Positions 21,044-34,500 are shown, numbered from the stretch's first letter. The stretch: DNA of 64,000 nt from Klebsiella aerogenes (GCA_029027985.1 CP119076.1:1054001-1118000); one strand, 5' to 3'. The notes: generated by a model not told the origin, from the sequence alone. Program-made: numbers and translations.

Positions 21044-21823
21044 TTAAAACATCACTTGCCCACCAGTGACGTTAATCGACTGACCCGTGCAGTACGACGC
21101 TTGCGGGCTGGCGTAAAACATCAAGACGTTCAGTACATCCTGATAATCGCAGCCGCGCTTGAGCGGCACTTTGTCGATGTAATATTGCTCCACGTCGTTC
21201 TCATTAATGCCGAGCTTGGTCGCGTACTGCGGCAGCAGCGACTGGAACATCGGTGATTTCAGCAGGTTGCCGAGCATCAGCGAATGCACGGTAATGCCGT
21301 ATTCCGCGAGGTCCAGCGCCAGCGACTGCGTCAGCCCGACGCCGCCGAACTTCGCCGCGCTATAGCCGGAGTTGTGCTTGCTGCCCACTTTGCCGGATTT
21401 CGAGTTGATTTGAATGATGCGTCCTTTAATGCCATCACGGATCATCAGCCGCGAGAACTCGCGGGCGCACAGGAAGTAGCCGACCAGGTTCACCTGCAGC
21501 GAGCGGTCAAAATCGCCCAGCGCGAAGTCGCTAATAAACGCGGCTTTGGCGATACCGGCGCTGTACACCAGAAGGTCAACGCGTGAGAAAATCTCATCCA
21601 CGCCGTGGGCGAGCGCCGTGACGCTGGCCTCGCTGGTGGCGTCGGCGCCGAAGCCATACGCCGTGCCTTCGCCATATTCGGCGTTAATGTCCTGGGCCAC
21701 GCGGCTGGCTTTTTCGCTTTGAATATCGACCACCGCCACGCGATAGCCCTCGGCGGCTAACCCGCGGCACAGAAACTCTCCTAAGGTTTGTCCGCCACCA
21801 ATGACAACAGCAACCTGATTCAT
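21044..21823 (-). CDS. srlD: Sorbitol-6-phosphate 2-dehydrogenase
   Basis: Oxidises glucitol 6-phosphate to fructose 6-phosphate with NAD+. Short-chain dehydrogenase of 259 residues. The nucleotide-binding motif GGGQTLGEF is near the N terminus, and the active-site Tyr and Lys are in GYSAAKFGGVG. It follows srlB by 12 bp in the same operon. Confidence 0.96.
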   Translation of the reverse strand: MNQVAVVIGGGQTLGEFLCRGLAAEGYRVAVVDIQSEKASRVAQDINAEYGEGTAYGFGADATSEASVTALAHGVDEIFSRVDLLVYSAGIAKAAFISDFALGDFDRSLQVNLVGYFLCAREFSRLMIRDGIKGRIIQINSKSGKVGSKHNSGYSAAKFGGVGLTQSLALDLAEYGITVHSLMLGNLLKSPMFQSLLPQYATKLGINENDVEQYYIDKVPLKRGCDYQDVLNVLMFYASPQASYCTGQSINVTGGQVMF

Positions 21824-21835
21824 CTTCCTCTCCTT

Positions 21836-22198
21836 CTAAGCAACAAATTTCAGTACGCAGCCGGTCGCAATGGCGTCCGGTACCGGGCCTGCCACGTGGA
21901 CAGTCCCGGGGAATTCCGCTTCACGGTGGCCGTCGAAGCGCAGGGTGATATGGCCCAGCTCGCGCAGGTTTTGCTCGGCGACCTCGCCGACGGCGGTCAC
22001 CGGGTAGCACAGCTCGCCGAGTTGCAGTTCCGCGCCCGGCCGTAGCGTGCCGCAGAGCTCGCCGTGATTGTGAATAAAGCAGTACTCTTCAATATCGGCC
22101 GGGGCCCCTTCACGGAAGGTGATAAGCATCTGTTCTTCCAGCGCCGTCGCCGCGCAGGCGCCGATACGGGTGATGGTGGTGTGGTAAATGACGGTCAT
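21836..22198 (-). CDS. srlB: PTS glucitol/sorbitol EIIA
   Basis: Cytoplasmic EIIA that takes phosphate from HPr and passes it to the EIIB part of SrlE. It has 120 residues. Candidate phosphorylation histidine is in CFIHNHGELCG. It is followed by srlD after 12 bp. Confidence 0.94.
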   Translation of the reverse strand: MTVIYHTTITRIGACAATALEEQMLITFREGAPADIEEYCFIHNHGELCGTLRPGAELQLGELCYPVTAVGEVAEQNLRELGHITLRFDGHREAEFPGTVHVAGPVPDAIATGCVLKFVA

Positions 22199-22211
22199 CT
22201 TCAGGCACCTC

Positions 22212-23791
<1,580 letters not shown>

Positions 23792-23796
23792 TTAAT

Positions 23797-23818
23797 CACT
23801 TTGAAAGCTTTTAAAGTG
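23797..23818. promoter_or_regulatory. Palindrome upstream of srlA, candidate SrlR operator
   Basis: CACTTTGAAAGC and its mate TTTTAAAGTG form a near-perfect 22 bp palindrome (CACTTT outside, AAAGCTTT at the centre, one mismatched pair). The position, about 55 bp upstream of the srlA ATG, suits the glucitol repressor. The TTTTGAAAG theme appears again at about 23855. Assignment to SrlR is inference. Confidence 0.45.
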
Positions 23819-24019
23819 TTAATTAGATCGCAAAATGAAAGATAAATATTTTATTTTGAAAGTTTGTAGGCGGTGAGTGAAAACTTTGGCACATGAAACG
23901 CCGGGCGCGATCGCGCAAAAAAAGGACTATTTTGTCTGCAAATGTATTGCCGCTTCCTTGTTGGCGGGCGCATGCTTTACCATAATTACCCTTTGCCGAT
24001 TTTGTTAAATGGAATTCCC

Positions 24020-25099
24020 ATGTTGAAGCGTCGCTATCTGGCTTTACTCCCTTTATGTGCACTTCTCGCTGCCTGCAGCAGCAAACCTAAGACCCCCGCG
24101 GAAACGGAGATGGCGAGTGGAACCGGCGGCTTTTTGCTGGAGCCTCAGCATAACGTGATGCAAATGGGCGGTGATTTCGCTAATAATCCAGCGGCGGCGC
24201 AGTTCATCGATAAGATGGTGGCGAAGCATGGTTTCGATAGACAGCAGCTCCAGGAGATCCTGTCACAGGCGAAGCGGCTGGATTATGTTCTGCGTCTGAT
24301 GGATCGTCAGGCGCCGAGCGGGCTGCCGCCGACCGGGCCGAACGGCGCCTGGCTGCGCTATAAGAAACAGTTTATTACCCCGGATAACGTGCAGAACGGC
24401 GTGGTCTTCTGGAATCAGTATCAGGATGCTCTGAACCGTGCTTATCAGGTTTACGGCGTGCCGCCGGAAATCATTGTCGGCATTATCGGCGTTGAAACTC
24501 GCTGGGGCCGGGTGATGGGTAAGACCCGCATTCTTGATGCGCTGGCGACCCTGTCGTTTAACTATCCGCGCCGCGCTGAATACTTCTCTTCCGAACTGGA
24601 AACCTTCCTGCTGATGGCGCGTAGCGAAAGCGATGACCCGCTGGATCTGAAAGGTTCCTTTGCCGGCGCGATGGGCTACGGCCAGTTCATGCCGTCGTCG
24701 TATAAGCAATATGCGGTGGATTTCAACGGCGATGGTCATATCAATCTGTGGGATCCGGTGGATGCCATCGGCAGCGTGGCGAACTATTTCAAACAACACG
24801 GCTGGGTGAGCGGCGATACCGTGGCGGTGCAGGCGCTGGGCCAGGCGCCGGGTCTGGATAACGGCTTTAAAACCAAATACAGCATTTCGCAATTGTCGGC
24901 GGCGGGCTTAACCCCGACGCAGTCGTTGGGCAATTACCAGCAAGCCAGCCTGCTGCGGCTGGATATCGGCACCGAATACCAGTACTGGTATGGTCTGCCG
25001 AACTTCTACACCATCACCCGCTACAACCACAGCACCCACTACGCCATGGCGGTCTGGCAGCTGGGGCTGGCGGTCTCTCAGGCCCGCGGCGGTTACTGA
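24020..25099 (+). CDS. mltB: Membrane-bound lytic murein transglycosylase B
   Basis: Outer-membrane lipoprotein that cleaves peptidoglycan glycan strands with formation of 1,6-anhydro-MurNAc. The signal peptide ends in lipobox LLAAC with lipidated Cys19. The catalytic glutamate is Glu159 in IGVETRWG. The GH103 fold motifs GYGQFMPSSYKQYA and NLWDPVDAIGSVANYF are present. ATG 24020 gives 359 residues (361 in E. coli); the open frame extends 78 bp upstream without a signal peptide. It is divergent from srlA. Confidence 0.96.
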   Translation: MLKRRYLALLPLCALLAACSSKPKTPAETEMASGTGGFLLEPQHNVMQMGGDFANNPAAAQFIDKMVAKHGFDRQQLQEILSQAKRLDYVLRLMDRQAPSGLPPTGPNGAWLRYKKQFITPDNVQNGVVFWNQYQDALNRAYQVYGVPPEIIVGIIGVETRWGRVMGKTRILDALATLSFNYPRRAEYFSSELETFLLMARSESDDPLDLKGSFAGAMGYGQFMPSSYKQYAVDFNGDGHINLWDPVDAIGSVANYFKQHGWVSGDTVAVQALGQAPGLDNGFKTKYSISQLSAAGLTPTQSLGNYQQASLLRLDIGTEYQYWYGLPNFYTITRYNHSTHYAMAVWQLGLAVSQARGGY

Positions 25100-25113
25100 T
25101 CCTTCCTTTCGAC

Positions 25114-25133
25114 AAGCTCCCTGACGGGGAGTT
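25114..25133 (+). terminator. Possible mltB terminator hairpin
   Basis: AAGCTCCC and GGGGAGTTT can pair around TGAC just 15 bp after the mltB stop. Only a short T-run (TTT) follows, so termination strength is uncertain. Confidence 0.45.
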
Positions 25134-25150
25134 TGCCGATGAACGGCCGG

Positions 25151-25928
25151 ATGGCGGTTGTCGCCTTATCCAGGCCTACCGGTTTCGTGCCCCAGACTTC
25201 CCCGGATGGCGCTGCGCTTATCCGGGCTACTGATTTCGTGCGCCGGTCTTCCCGGATGGCGCTGCGTTTATCCGGGCTACCGTTTTGGTGCGCCGGTCTT
25301 CCCGGATGGCGCAGCGCTTATCCGGGCGACTGATTTCGTGCGCCGGTTTCCCCGGATGGCGCTGCGCTTATCCGGGCTACTGATTTCGTGCGCCGGTCTT
25401 CCCGGATGGCACTGCGCGTATCCGGGCTACTGATTTCGTGCGCCGGTCTCCCCGGATGGCGCTGCGTTTATCCGGGCGACTGATTTCGTGCGCCGGTCTC
25501 CCCGGGTGACGCTGCGCTTATCCGGGCTACCGTTTTTGTGCGCCGGTCTTCCCGGATGGCGCTGCGCTTATCCGGGCTACTGATTTCGTGCGCCGGTCTT
25601 CCCGGATGGCGCTGCGCTTATTCGGGCTACTGATTTCGTGCGCCGGTCTCCCCGGATGGCGCTGTGCTTATCCGGGCTACTGATTTCGTGTGCTGGTCTC
25701 CCCGGGTGACGTTGCGCGTATCCGGGCTACTGATTTCGTGCGCCGGTCTTCCCGGATGGCGCTGCGCTTATCCGGGCTACTGATTTCGTGTGCCGGTCTC
25801 CCCGGATGGCGCTGCGCTTATCCGGGCTACTGATTTCGTGCGCCGGTCTTCCCGGATGGCGCTGCGCTTATCCGGGCTACCGTTTTGGTGCCATTTGTAG
25901 CCCCGGTAAGCGTAGCGCGACCGGGGAA
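25151..25928. repeat. REP tandem array, period exactly 50 bp, closed by one inverted REP
   Basis: The head CCCGGATGGCGCTGCGCTTA recurs at 25201 and every 50 bp to 25851 (14 units), with a diverged unit before it from about 25151. Each unit is a REP (CCCGGATGGC...TATCCGGGCTAC) plus a spacer close to TGATTTCGTGCGCCGGTCTT. Two units (25501 and 25701) share the variant CCCGGGTGAC, and some have CGTTTTGGTG spacers. A single REP in opposite orientation (25897-25928, GTAGCCCCGGTAAGCG...) ends the array. The whole 25100-25950 stretch has no gene. Confidence 0.93.
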
Positions 25929-25986
25929 GTTTCCAGTCCACATTCCTCCTGTTGACCTTTGTTACATTTCCACTTACTGACGCTGA

Positions 25987-26027
25987 TTTACATTCTTTCC
26001 TGAATCCCATATTGTTATGTTATAACA
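25987..26027 (+). promoter_or_regulatory. Promoter with Zur box in front of the zinc transporter operon
   Basis: A -35 TTTACA (25987-25992) and -10 TATTGT (26010-26015) are 17 bp apart. The -10 overlaps TGTTATGTTATAACA (26013-26027), which differs at one position from the Zur half-sites TGTTATA-N-TATAACA. Zn-loaded Zur bound here would block RNA polymerase, so expression is expected only in zinc shortage. Confidence 0.82.
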
Positions 26028-26043
26028 TTTTATGGAGTGGGAT

Positions 26044-26151
26044 ATGTTTGCATCGGTTTTTATGGCATCCGGCGCGGCGCGCGCAGCAATCGCCTGCGTG
26101 CTGCTGGCAGCGCTGTGGTTGGCCACCTGGTGGGCGGTGGCGCTGCCATGA
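26044..26151 (+). CDS. 35-residue hydrophobic peptide, first gene of the zinc operon
   Basis: A short ORF not recognised as any known family. ATG 26044 has GGAG at 26034-26037, an ideal spacing, and lies 17 bp after the Zur box. The stop TGA overlaps the ATPase ATG as ATGA, the usual sign of translational coupling. The peptide has a short polar start (MFASVFMASGAARAA) and a single predicted membrane helix of about 19 residues rich in Ala, Leu and Trp (CVLLAALWLATWWAVALP). It may be a small membrane protein of the transporter or a leader that couples translation. Protein-level conservation is unknown. Confidence 0.6.
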   Translation: MFASVFMASGAARAAIACVLLAALWLATWWAVALP

Positions 26152-26825
26152 TTGAGTTGGATCACCTGGTTGCCGGGTATGAAGGTATGGCAATTACGCC
26201 GTCGATTAGCGGCGTGATTACTGCGGGAAGTCTGACGGCGATTATTGGGCTAAACGGCTGTGGTAAATCGACGTTGCTGAAAACGCTCGCCGGGTTTATT
26301 CCGCCGGTGAGCGGCCGACTGAACTGGCGCGAGGGGCGGCCTATCGTTGGCTGGCTGGCGCAGCGCCATGCTCTCGAATCGCAGTTTCCTCTGCTGGTGC
26401 GCGATGTCGTTAGCCAGGGCGCCTGGCCGCGGGTCTCGTTGCTGCGCGGGCTTCGCGGCGATGTCCGTCGGCGCATTGAAGCGGCTCTGGAGCGGGTCGG
26501 ACTCAGCGCGATGGCCAAAACGCCGATTGAAGCGCTTTCCGGCGGCCAGTTTCAGCGCATGTTGTTTGCCAGGGTGCTGGTACAACAGGCGCCACTGGTG
26601 ATGCTGGACGAACCGTTTACCGGCGTTGATGAGGCAACCAGCCGCGAGCTGATGGCGTTGATCGTCGAAATGAGCCAACAGGGACAAACGATTCTGGCGG
26701 TGCTGCACGATAACCAGTGCGTAGCCGATTTCTTTCCTGAGACGTTGCTGCTCGAACCGCAGCACGCGCGTTGGGGAGAGACCCAAAACGTGCTTCCCGC
26801 GTTCAACACCGCGAGGCTGGCATGA
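26148..26825 (+). CDS. Zinc ABC transporter, ATP-binding protein
   Basis: ATPase of a metal ABC importer (ZnuC/MntB type), 225 residues. Walker A is GLNGCGKST (residues 34-42), the signature LSGGQFQR, Walker B LVMLDEPF, and the switch His in VLHD. ATG 26148 matches the family start (MIELDHLVAGY) and overlaps the upstream peptide gene by 4 bp; a longer frame from 26037 has no family resemblance. Its stop overlaps the permease ATG. Zinc is inferred from the Zur box and the binding protein. From memory, Klebsiella pneumoniae has a second zinc importer called ZniCBA; alignment would show whether this is it. Confidence 0.88.
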   Translation: MIELDHLVAGYEGMAITPSISGVITAGSLTAIIGLNGCGKSTLLKTLAGFIPPVSGRLNWREGRPIVGWLAQRHALESQFPLLVRDVVSQGAWPRVSLLRGLRGDVRRRIEAALERVGLSAMAKTPIEALSGGQFQRMLFARVLVQQAPLVMLDEPFTGVDEATSRELMALIVEMSQQGQTILAVLHDNQCVADFFPETLLLEPQHARWGETQNVLPAFNTARLA

Positions 26826-27685
26826 TCTGGCATACCTTTTTCCAGCCTTTCATTGAATTTGGCTTTATGCGCCGGGCGCTGGTGGTGTGCTTCGCGCTGT
26901 CGTTGAGCACCACCATGCTGGGCGTTTTGCTGCTGCTGCGACGGATGAGCCTGATGGGCGACGCGTTGTCGCACGCCATTCTGCCGGGCGTAGCGGCGGG
27001 TTATCTCCTTAACGGTATGTCGCTGCTGGCGATGAGCGTCGGCGGGTTTATTGCCGGGATCGCGGTAGCGTTGGTGGCCGGATGGGTTAGTCGGCGAACG
27101 CCATTGAAAGAGGACGCCAGTTTTGCCGGGTTTTACCTCGGTTCGCTGGCGCTCGGCGTCACGTTGGTCTCGCTGCGCGGCTCCAGCGTCGATCTCCTGC
27201 ATCTGCTCTTTGGCTCGATTCTGGCGGTGGATAGCGACGCTGCGTTCTTCGTCACCGGCGTGGCGAGTCTGACGTTGTTGTGCATTGCGCTGTTTTATCG
27301 CGGGCTGGTGAGCGAGGCGTTTGATAGCGCCTGGCTGCAGGTCAACGATCGACGTCTGCCGGCGCTGCTGCACGGGCTGTTTCTCGCGCTGCTGGTGCTG
27401 AACCTGGTGGCGGGATTCCAGGTCCTCGGCACGTTAATGGCGGTGGGGTTGATGATGCTGCCCGCGGTGGCGGCGCGCTGCTGGGCGCAGACGCTGCCGG
27501 GGATTCTGCTGCTGGCGGCGGTAATCGGCGCGTTCTGCGCCTGGATGGGATTGAGCCTTTCGTGGGCGATTAATTTACCCGCCGGGCCCGCTATCGTGCT
27601 GACCGCCAGCGCGCTGTTTTTTATTTCGGTGTTTTTTGGCACGCGCAGCCGGCTGGTGGTCGGCTGGCGCAAATTGATGGGGTAA
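26822..27685 (+). CDS. Zinc ABC transporter, membrane permease
   Basis: Permease of the ABC-3 family (ZnuB/MntC/TroC type), 287 residues with about eight hydrophobic segments. The conserved LLLRRMSLMGDALSHAILPG, near residues 40-59, is a family hallmark. ATG 26822 overlaps the ATPase stop (ATGA). The binding-protein gene begins 4 bp after the stop, so all genes form one operon. Confidence 0.9.
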   Translation: MIWHTFFQPFIEFGFMRRALVVCFALSLSTTMLGVLLLLRRMSLMGDALSHAILPGVAAGYLLNGMSLLAMSVGGFIAGIAVALVAGWVSRRTPLKEDASFAGFYLGSLALGVTLVSLRGSSVDLLHLLFGSILAVDSDAAFFVTGVASLTLLCIALFYRGLVSEAFDSAWLQVNDRRLPALLHGLFLALLVLNLVAGFQVLGTLMAVGLMMLPAVAARCWAQTLPGILLLAAVIGAFCAWMGLSLSWAINLPAGPAIVLTASALFFISVFFGTRSRLVVGWRKLMG

Positions 27686-27689
27686 GGAA

Positions 27690-28571
27690 ATGATGAAACG
27701 TAGGGCAATAGTGGTGGCGCTGGCATTGGGGTTGATGGCGCAGGGCGCGATGGCGAAAACGCTGAATGTGGTGAGCAGTTTTTCGGTGCTGGGCGATATG
27801 GCGCAGCAGGTTGGCGGCGAGCATGTCCATGTCGACACGCTGGTTGGGCCGGATGGCGATCCGCATACTTTTGAACCTTCACCGAAGGATAGCGCGCTGC
27901 TCAGCAAAGCGGACGTGGTGGTGGTCAATGGGCTAGGCCTGGAAGGATGGCTGGACCGCCTGATAAAAGCGTCCGGCTTTAAGGGCGAATTGGTGGTGGC
28001 GTCGCAAGGCGTTAAGACGCATACCCTTGAGGAAGACGGTAAAACGGTGACCGATCCGCACGCCTGGAATAGCGCCGCTAACGGCGCGCGGTATGCGCAG
28101 AATATCCTTGATGGCCTGGTGAAAGCCGATCCGGAAGATAAAGCGGCGCTCCAGAGCAGCGGTCAGCGCTATATCAGCCAGCTAACGGAAATCGACGGCT
28201 GGGCGAAAGCGCAGTTCAGCGCGATCCCGCTGGCGAAACGTAAAGTGCTGACCAGCCATGACGCTTTCGGCTATTTTGGCCGCGCTTATCATGTGACTTT
28301 CCTCGCGCCGCAGGGGCTCTCGTCGGAGAGCGAAGCCAGCGCAGCGCAGGTGGCGGCGCTGATTAAGCAAATTAAAGCGGATGGCGTCCATACCTGGTTT
28401 ATGGAAAACCAGCTCGACCCGCGGCTGGTGCGGCAAATCGCCAGCGCGACGGGCGCGCAGCCGGGCGGAGAACTGTATCCGGAGGCGCTGTCGCAACCGG
28501 GCGGCGTGGCCGATAGCTACGTGAAAATGTTACGCCATAACGTTGAGCTGATTGCCAACAGCATGAAGTAA
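27690..28571 (+). CDS. Zinc ABC transporter, periplasmic binding protein
   Basis: Cluster A-I metal-binding protein (ZnuA/TroA type), 293 residues with a Sec signal peptide ending near AMA-KTLNVV. Putative ligands are His59 (DPHTFEP), His124 (DPHAW), His190 (SHDAFGYF) and Asp275 (VADSYVKML). A third His rather than Glu favours zinc over manganese. It lacks the His-rich loop of E. coli ZnuA, so it may rely on another chaperone or have a different affinity. It is the last gene of the operon, with a terminator at 28581-28615. Confidence 0.9.
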   Translation: MMKRRAIVVALALGLMAQGAMAKTLNVVSSFSVLGDMAQQVGGEHVHVDTLVGPDGDPHTFEPSPKDSALLSKADVVVVNGLGLEGWLDRLIKASGFKGELVVASQGVKTHTLEEDGKTVTDPHAWNSAANGARYAQNILDGLVKADPEDKAALQSSGQRYISQLTEIDGWAKAQFSAIPLAKRKVLTSHDAFGYFGRAYHVTFLAPQGLSSESEASAAQVAALIKQIKADGVHTWFMENQLDPRLVRQIASATGAQPGGELYPEALSQPGGVADSYVKMLRHNVELIANSMK

Positions 28572-28580
28572 TGGTTGCCA

Positions 28581-28615
28581 GGGGCGTCCCGGTCGCTGCG
28601 GGACACCCCATTTTT
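28581..28615 (+). terminator. Rho-independent terminator of the zinc operon
   Basis: GGGGCGTCCC pairs with GGGACACCCC (one mismatch) around a short loop, followed by ATTTTT. It lies 10 bp after the binding-protein stop. Confidence 0.8.
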
Positions 28616-28709
28616 GGATCCCCCCTCGTAAAATCACCACCTCGTCCCCATATCTCTGCGGAAAGTGCTATCTTTGATGGCCTCTTTATCTGGCTTAAGC
28701 GGGGCGAAA

Positions 28710-29207
28710 ATGACGGATTCAGAATTAATGCAGCTCAGCGAACAGGTTGGGCTGGCGCTGAAGGCGCAGGGCGCGACGGTCACCACCGCGGAGTCCTGCA
28801 CCGGCGGTTGGATTGCCAAAGTGCTGACCGATATCTCCGGCAGCTCGGCATGGTTTGAGCGTAGCTTCGTCACCTATAGCAACGAAGCGAAATCACAAAT
28901 GGTCGGCGTTAGCGAAGCCACATTGCTGGATAACGGCGCGGTGAGCGAACCGGTGGTTATTGAGATGGCGATTGGCGCGCTGCGCGCGGCCCGCGCCACT
29001 TATGCGGTATCGGTCAGCGGCATTGCCGGGCCGGATGGCGGCAGCGCGGAGAAACCCGTCGGCACCGTGTGGTTCGGCGTCGCCTGCGCCAGCGGACAGG
29101 GCGTGACCCGCCGGGAATGCTTTGCCGGAGACCGTGACGCGGTGCGTCGTCAGGCGACGGCATATGCGCTGAATCTGCTTTGGCAACAATTTCTACAAAA
29201 CACTTGA
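28710..29207 (+). CDS. pncC: Nicotinamide-nucleotide amidohydrolase
   Basis: Converts NMN to nicotinate mononucleotide in the pyridine nucleotide cycle; CinA C-terminal family (formerly ygaD). It has 165 residues, the E. coli length. Family motifs TTAESCTGGW, ERSFVTYSNEAK and SGIAGPDGG are present. ATG 28710 matches the E. coli start; the frame is open 45 bp further up. recA follows after the LexA box. Confidence 0.95.
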   Translation: MTDSELMQLSEQVGLALKAQGATVTTAESCTGGWIAKVLTDISGSSAWFERSFVTYSNEAKSQMVGVSEATLLDNGAVSEPVVIEMAIGALRAARATYAVSVSGIAGPDGGSAEKPVGTVWFGVACASGQGVTRRECFAGDRDAVRRQATAYALNLLWQQFLQNT

Positions 29208-29231
29208 TACTGTATGACCATACAGTATAAT
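29204..29231 (+). promoter_or_regulatory. recA promoter with LexA (SOS) box
   Basis: -35 TTGATA (29204-29209) and -10 TATAAT (29226-29231) are 16 bp apart, and the spacer is filled by CTGTATGACCATACAG (29210-29225), a consensus LexA box. LexA binding therefore directly occludes the promoter. The recA ATG is 65 bp downstream. Confidence 0.96.
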
Positions 29232-29254
29232 TGCCTCAACTGAACAAATATTAA

Positions 29255-30355
<1,101 letters not shown>

Positions 30356-30377
30356 TATTGTCGACAAGACTCACGAA

Positions 30378-30400
30378 GGGCTGCTTATGCAGCCCTTTTG
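30378..30400 (+). terminator. recA terminator
   Basis: GGGCTGC and GCAGCCC pair around TTAT and are followed by TTTTG. In E. coli a partly leaky terminator at this place lets a fraction of transcripts continue into recX. Confidence 0.9.
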
Positions 30401-30425
30401 CTTTTCTTAGATTATCGAGGTGCTT

Positions 30426-30926
30426 GTGACTGAAACTTCACCACGCCGTTCCGGTTATGCGCGTTTGTTGGATCGGGCGATCCGCATTCTGGCGATGCGC
30501 GACCATAGCGAACAGGAGCTGCGGCGCAAGCTGGCGGCGCCGGTAATGAGTAAGAACGGCCCTGAAACGCTGGACGTGACGGCGGAAGAGCTCGAACAGG
30601 TTATCGGTTGGTGCATTGAAAACCGCTATCTCGATGACCAGCGTTTTGTTCGCCAGTTTATTGCCAGCCGCAGCCGCAAGGGTTATGGCCCGGCGCGCAT
30701 CCGCCAGGAACTGAACCAAAAAGGTATCGGCCGCAGCGACATCGAAAGCGCGATGCGCGAGTGCGAAATAGATTGGGCATTGCTTGCCAAAGAACAGGCG
30801 CAGCGTAAATACGGCGAACCATTACCTTCCGCCTTTGCTGAGAAAGTGAAAATCCAGCGATTTTTGCTGTACCGTGGCTATCTGATGGAAGATATCCAGG
30901 AAATCTGGCGAAATTTTGCAGATTGA
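30426..30926 (+). CDS. recX: RecA inhibitor RecX
   Basis: Regulatory protein that binds and limits RecA filaments. It has 166 residues from GTG 30426 (MTET, as in E. coli); a second in-frame GTG two codons upstream (30420) is possible, but GAGG at 30417-30420 suits 30426. Conserved stretches [32 protein letters not shown] and the C-terminal [14 protein letters not shown] are present. It lies just downstream of recA and is expressed by readthrough. Confidence 0.95.
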   Translation: MTETSPRRSGYARLLDRAIRILAMRDHSEQELRRKLAAPVMSKNGPETLDVTAEELEQVIGWCIENRYLDDQRFVRQFIASRSRKGYGPARIRQELNQKGIGRSDIESAMRECEIDWALLAKEQAQRKYGEPLPSAFAEKVKIQRFLLYRGYLMEDIQEIWRNFAD

Positions 30927-31043
30927 CTCATCGGGGATTTTACTTCCCTTTAAAGAAAACTTATCTTATTCCCACTTTATTCCGTCAGGCCGCTGGTTGT
31001 GACTGCACAATCAGCGTCCAGGGCGATTATTCCTTATACACAA

Positions 31044-31156
31044 AATCATTCAAGCTGCATCAAGGCGGCAAGAGAGAACATCTTCTGGAATGCACATGAG
31101 TTCGCGACCGGGAGAGCAAGCGCAGCCAGGACAGAGGCGACTTGAAGGATGACGTG
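31044..31156. repeat. MITE-like intergenic repeat, copy 1 (recX-alaS)
   Basis: The ends TCATTCAAGCTGC and, inverted, GCGACTTGAAGGATGA are imperfect terminal inverted repeats. The inside is rich in short hairpins and has no ORF. It resembles the enterobacterial intergenic repeats whose ends read TTCGAGTTGCA and CAACTTGAAGTATG, and shares those ends with the element at 56288-56410. Confidence 0.55.
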
Positions 31157-31177
31157 TAGCTTGATTTCAGGATAATT

Positions 31178-33805
<2,628 letters not shown>

Positions 33806-34043
33806 TAACTATAAACGTATAGGTTCCGTAATCCTTTGATTACGGCACCTTGCGTCATAAGCACTGATAACGATAAAGTCGGGTTGAAGTTGTGTATATC
33901 GGCTAAACTTAGGTTTAACAGAATGTGATGCCGTGACTGCTTACGCCGTGAGGTGTTTGTCATCGCTTACTTTTTGGCGTTATATGATGGATAATGCCGG
34001 GATGCGAGAGACCCGACTCTTTTAATCTTTCAAGGAGCAAAGA

Positions 34044-34229
34044 ATGCTGATTCTGACTCGTCGAGTTGGTGAGACCCTCATGATTGGAGATGAGGTCACT
34101 GTGACAGTTTTAGGGGTTAAGGGTAACCAGGTACGTATTGGCGTCAACGCCCCTAAAGAAGTCTCTGTACATCGTGAAGAAATCTACCAGCGTATCCAGG
34201 CTGAAAAATCCCAGCAGTCCAGTTACTAA
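34044..34229 (+). CDS. csrA: Carbon storage regulator CsrA
   Basis: Dimeric RNA-binding protein that represses or stabilises many mRNAs by binding GGA in leaders. It has 61 residues, nearly invariant across Enterobacterales: [18 protein letters not shown], with the Arg44 region HREEIYQRI for RNA contact. A strong AAGGAG precedes ATG 34044. The 238 bp upstream probably hold several promoters, which I did not resolve. Confidence 0.98.
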
Positions 34230-34236
34230 GCTTTCC

Positions 34237-34260
34237 GCGCCTCGCTACATTGTGAGGCGC
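34237..34260 (+). terminator. Hairpin after csrA
   Basis: GCGCCTC and GAGGCGC pair around a 10-base loop 7 bp after the csrA stop. The T-run starts only about 20 bp later, so termination may be Rho-assisted. The rest of the 338 bp gap to the tRNA-Ser gene holds a pyrimidine-rich tract (about 34276-34360) and the tRNA promoter, but no gene. Confidence 0.5.
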
Positions 34261-34472
34261 ATCCCCCCGGTGGTCGTTTTTTCTCTTTTTCTCTTCTGTT
34301 TCTCCTTTTGTCGCCGTGTCTCCTTTGTTTTTATTCGTCGTAGGCCTCTTTTCTTTGTCGCTTTGGGTTGGCCGTAAAGGGCGATTTCCTGTTGATAAAA
34401 TACTCTTTTTGCCGTTTTTGCAGGCTAATTGCGCGTGAAGTGTGCAAACAGAAAAAGCGTTCGAAAAATTGT

Positions 34473-34500
34473 TTGACTTATAAGTCTCAGAAAGTAATAT
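34473..34500 (+). promoter_or_regulatory. Promoter of the tRNA-Ser/tRNA-Arg cluster
   Basis: TTGACT (34473-34478) and TAATAT (34495-34500) are 16 bp apart, followed by a GC-rich discriminator (GTGCGCC) typical of stringently controlled stable-RNA promoters. It lies 67 bp before the tRNA-Ser gene. Confidence 0.75.

Noticed and set aside
23870..23910. CRP site upstream of srlA
   Set aside because: TGTG and CAC elements are there, but the spacing between half-sites does not fit TGTGA-N6-TCACA.
25158..25433. ORFs of about 60-90 codons over the 50 bp REP array
   Set aside because: Repetitive translation of REP units; period not divisible by three, no start signals.
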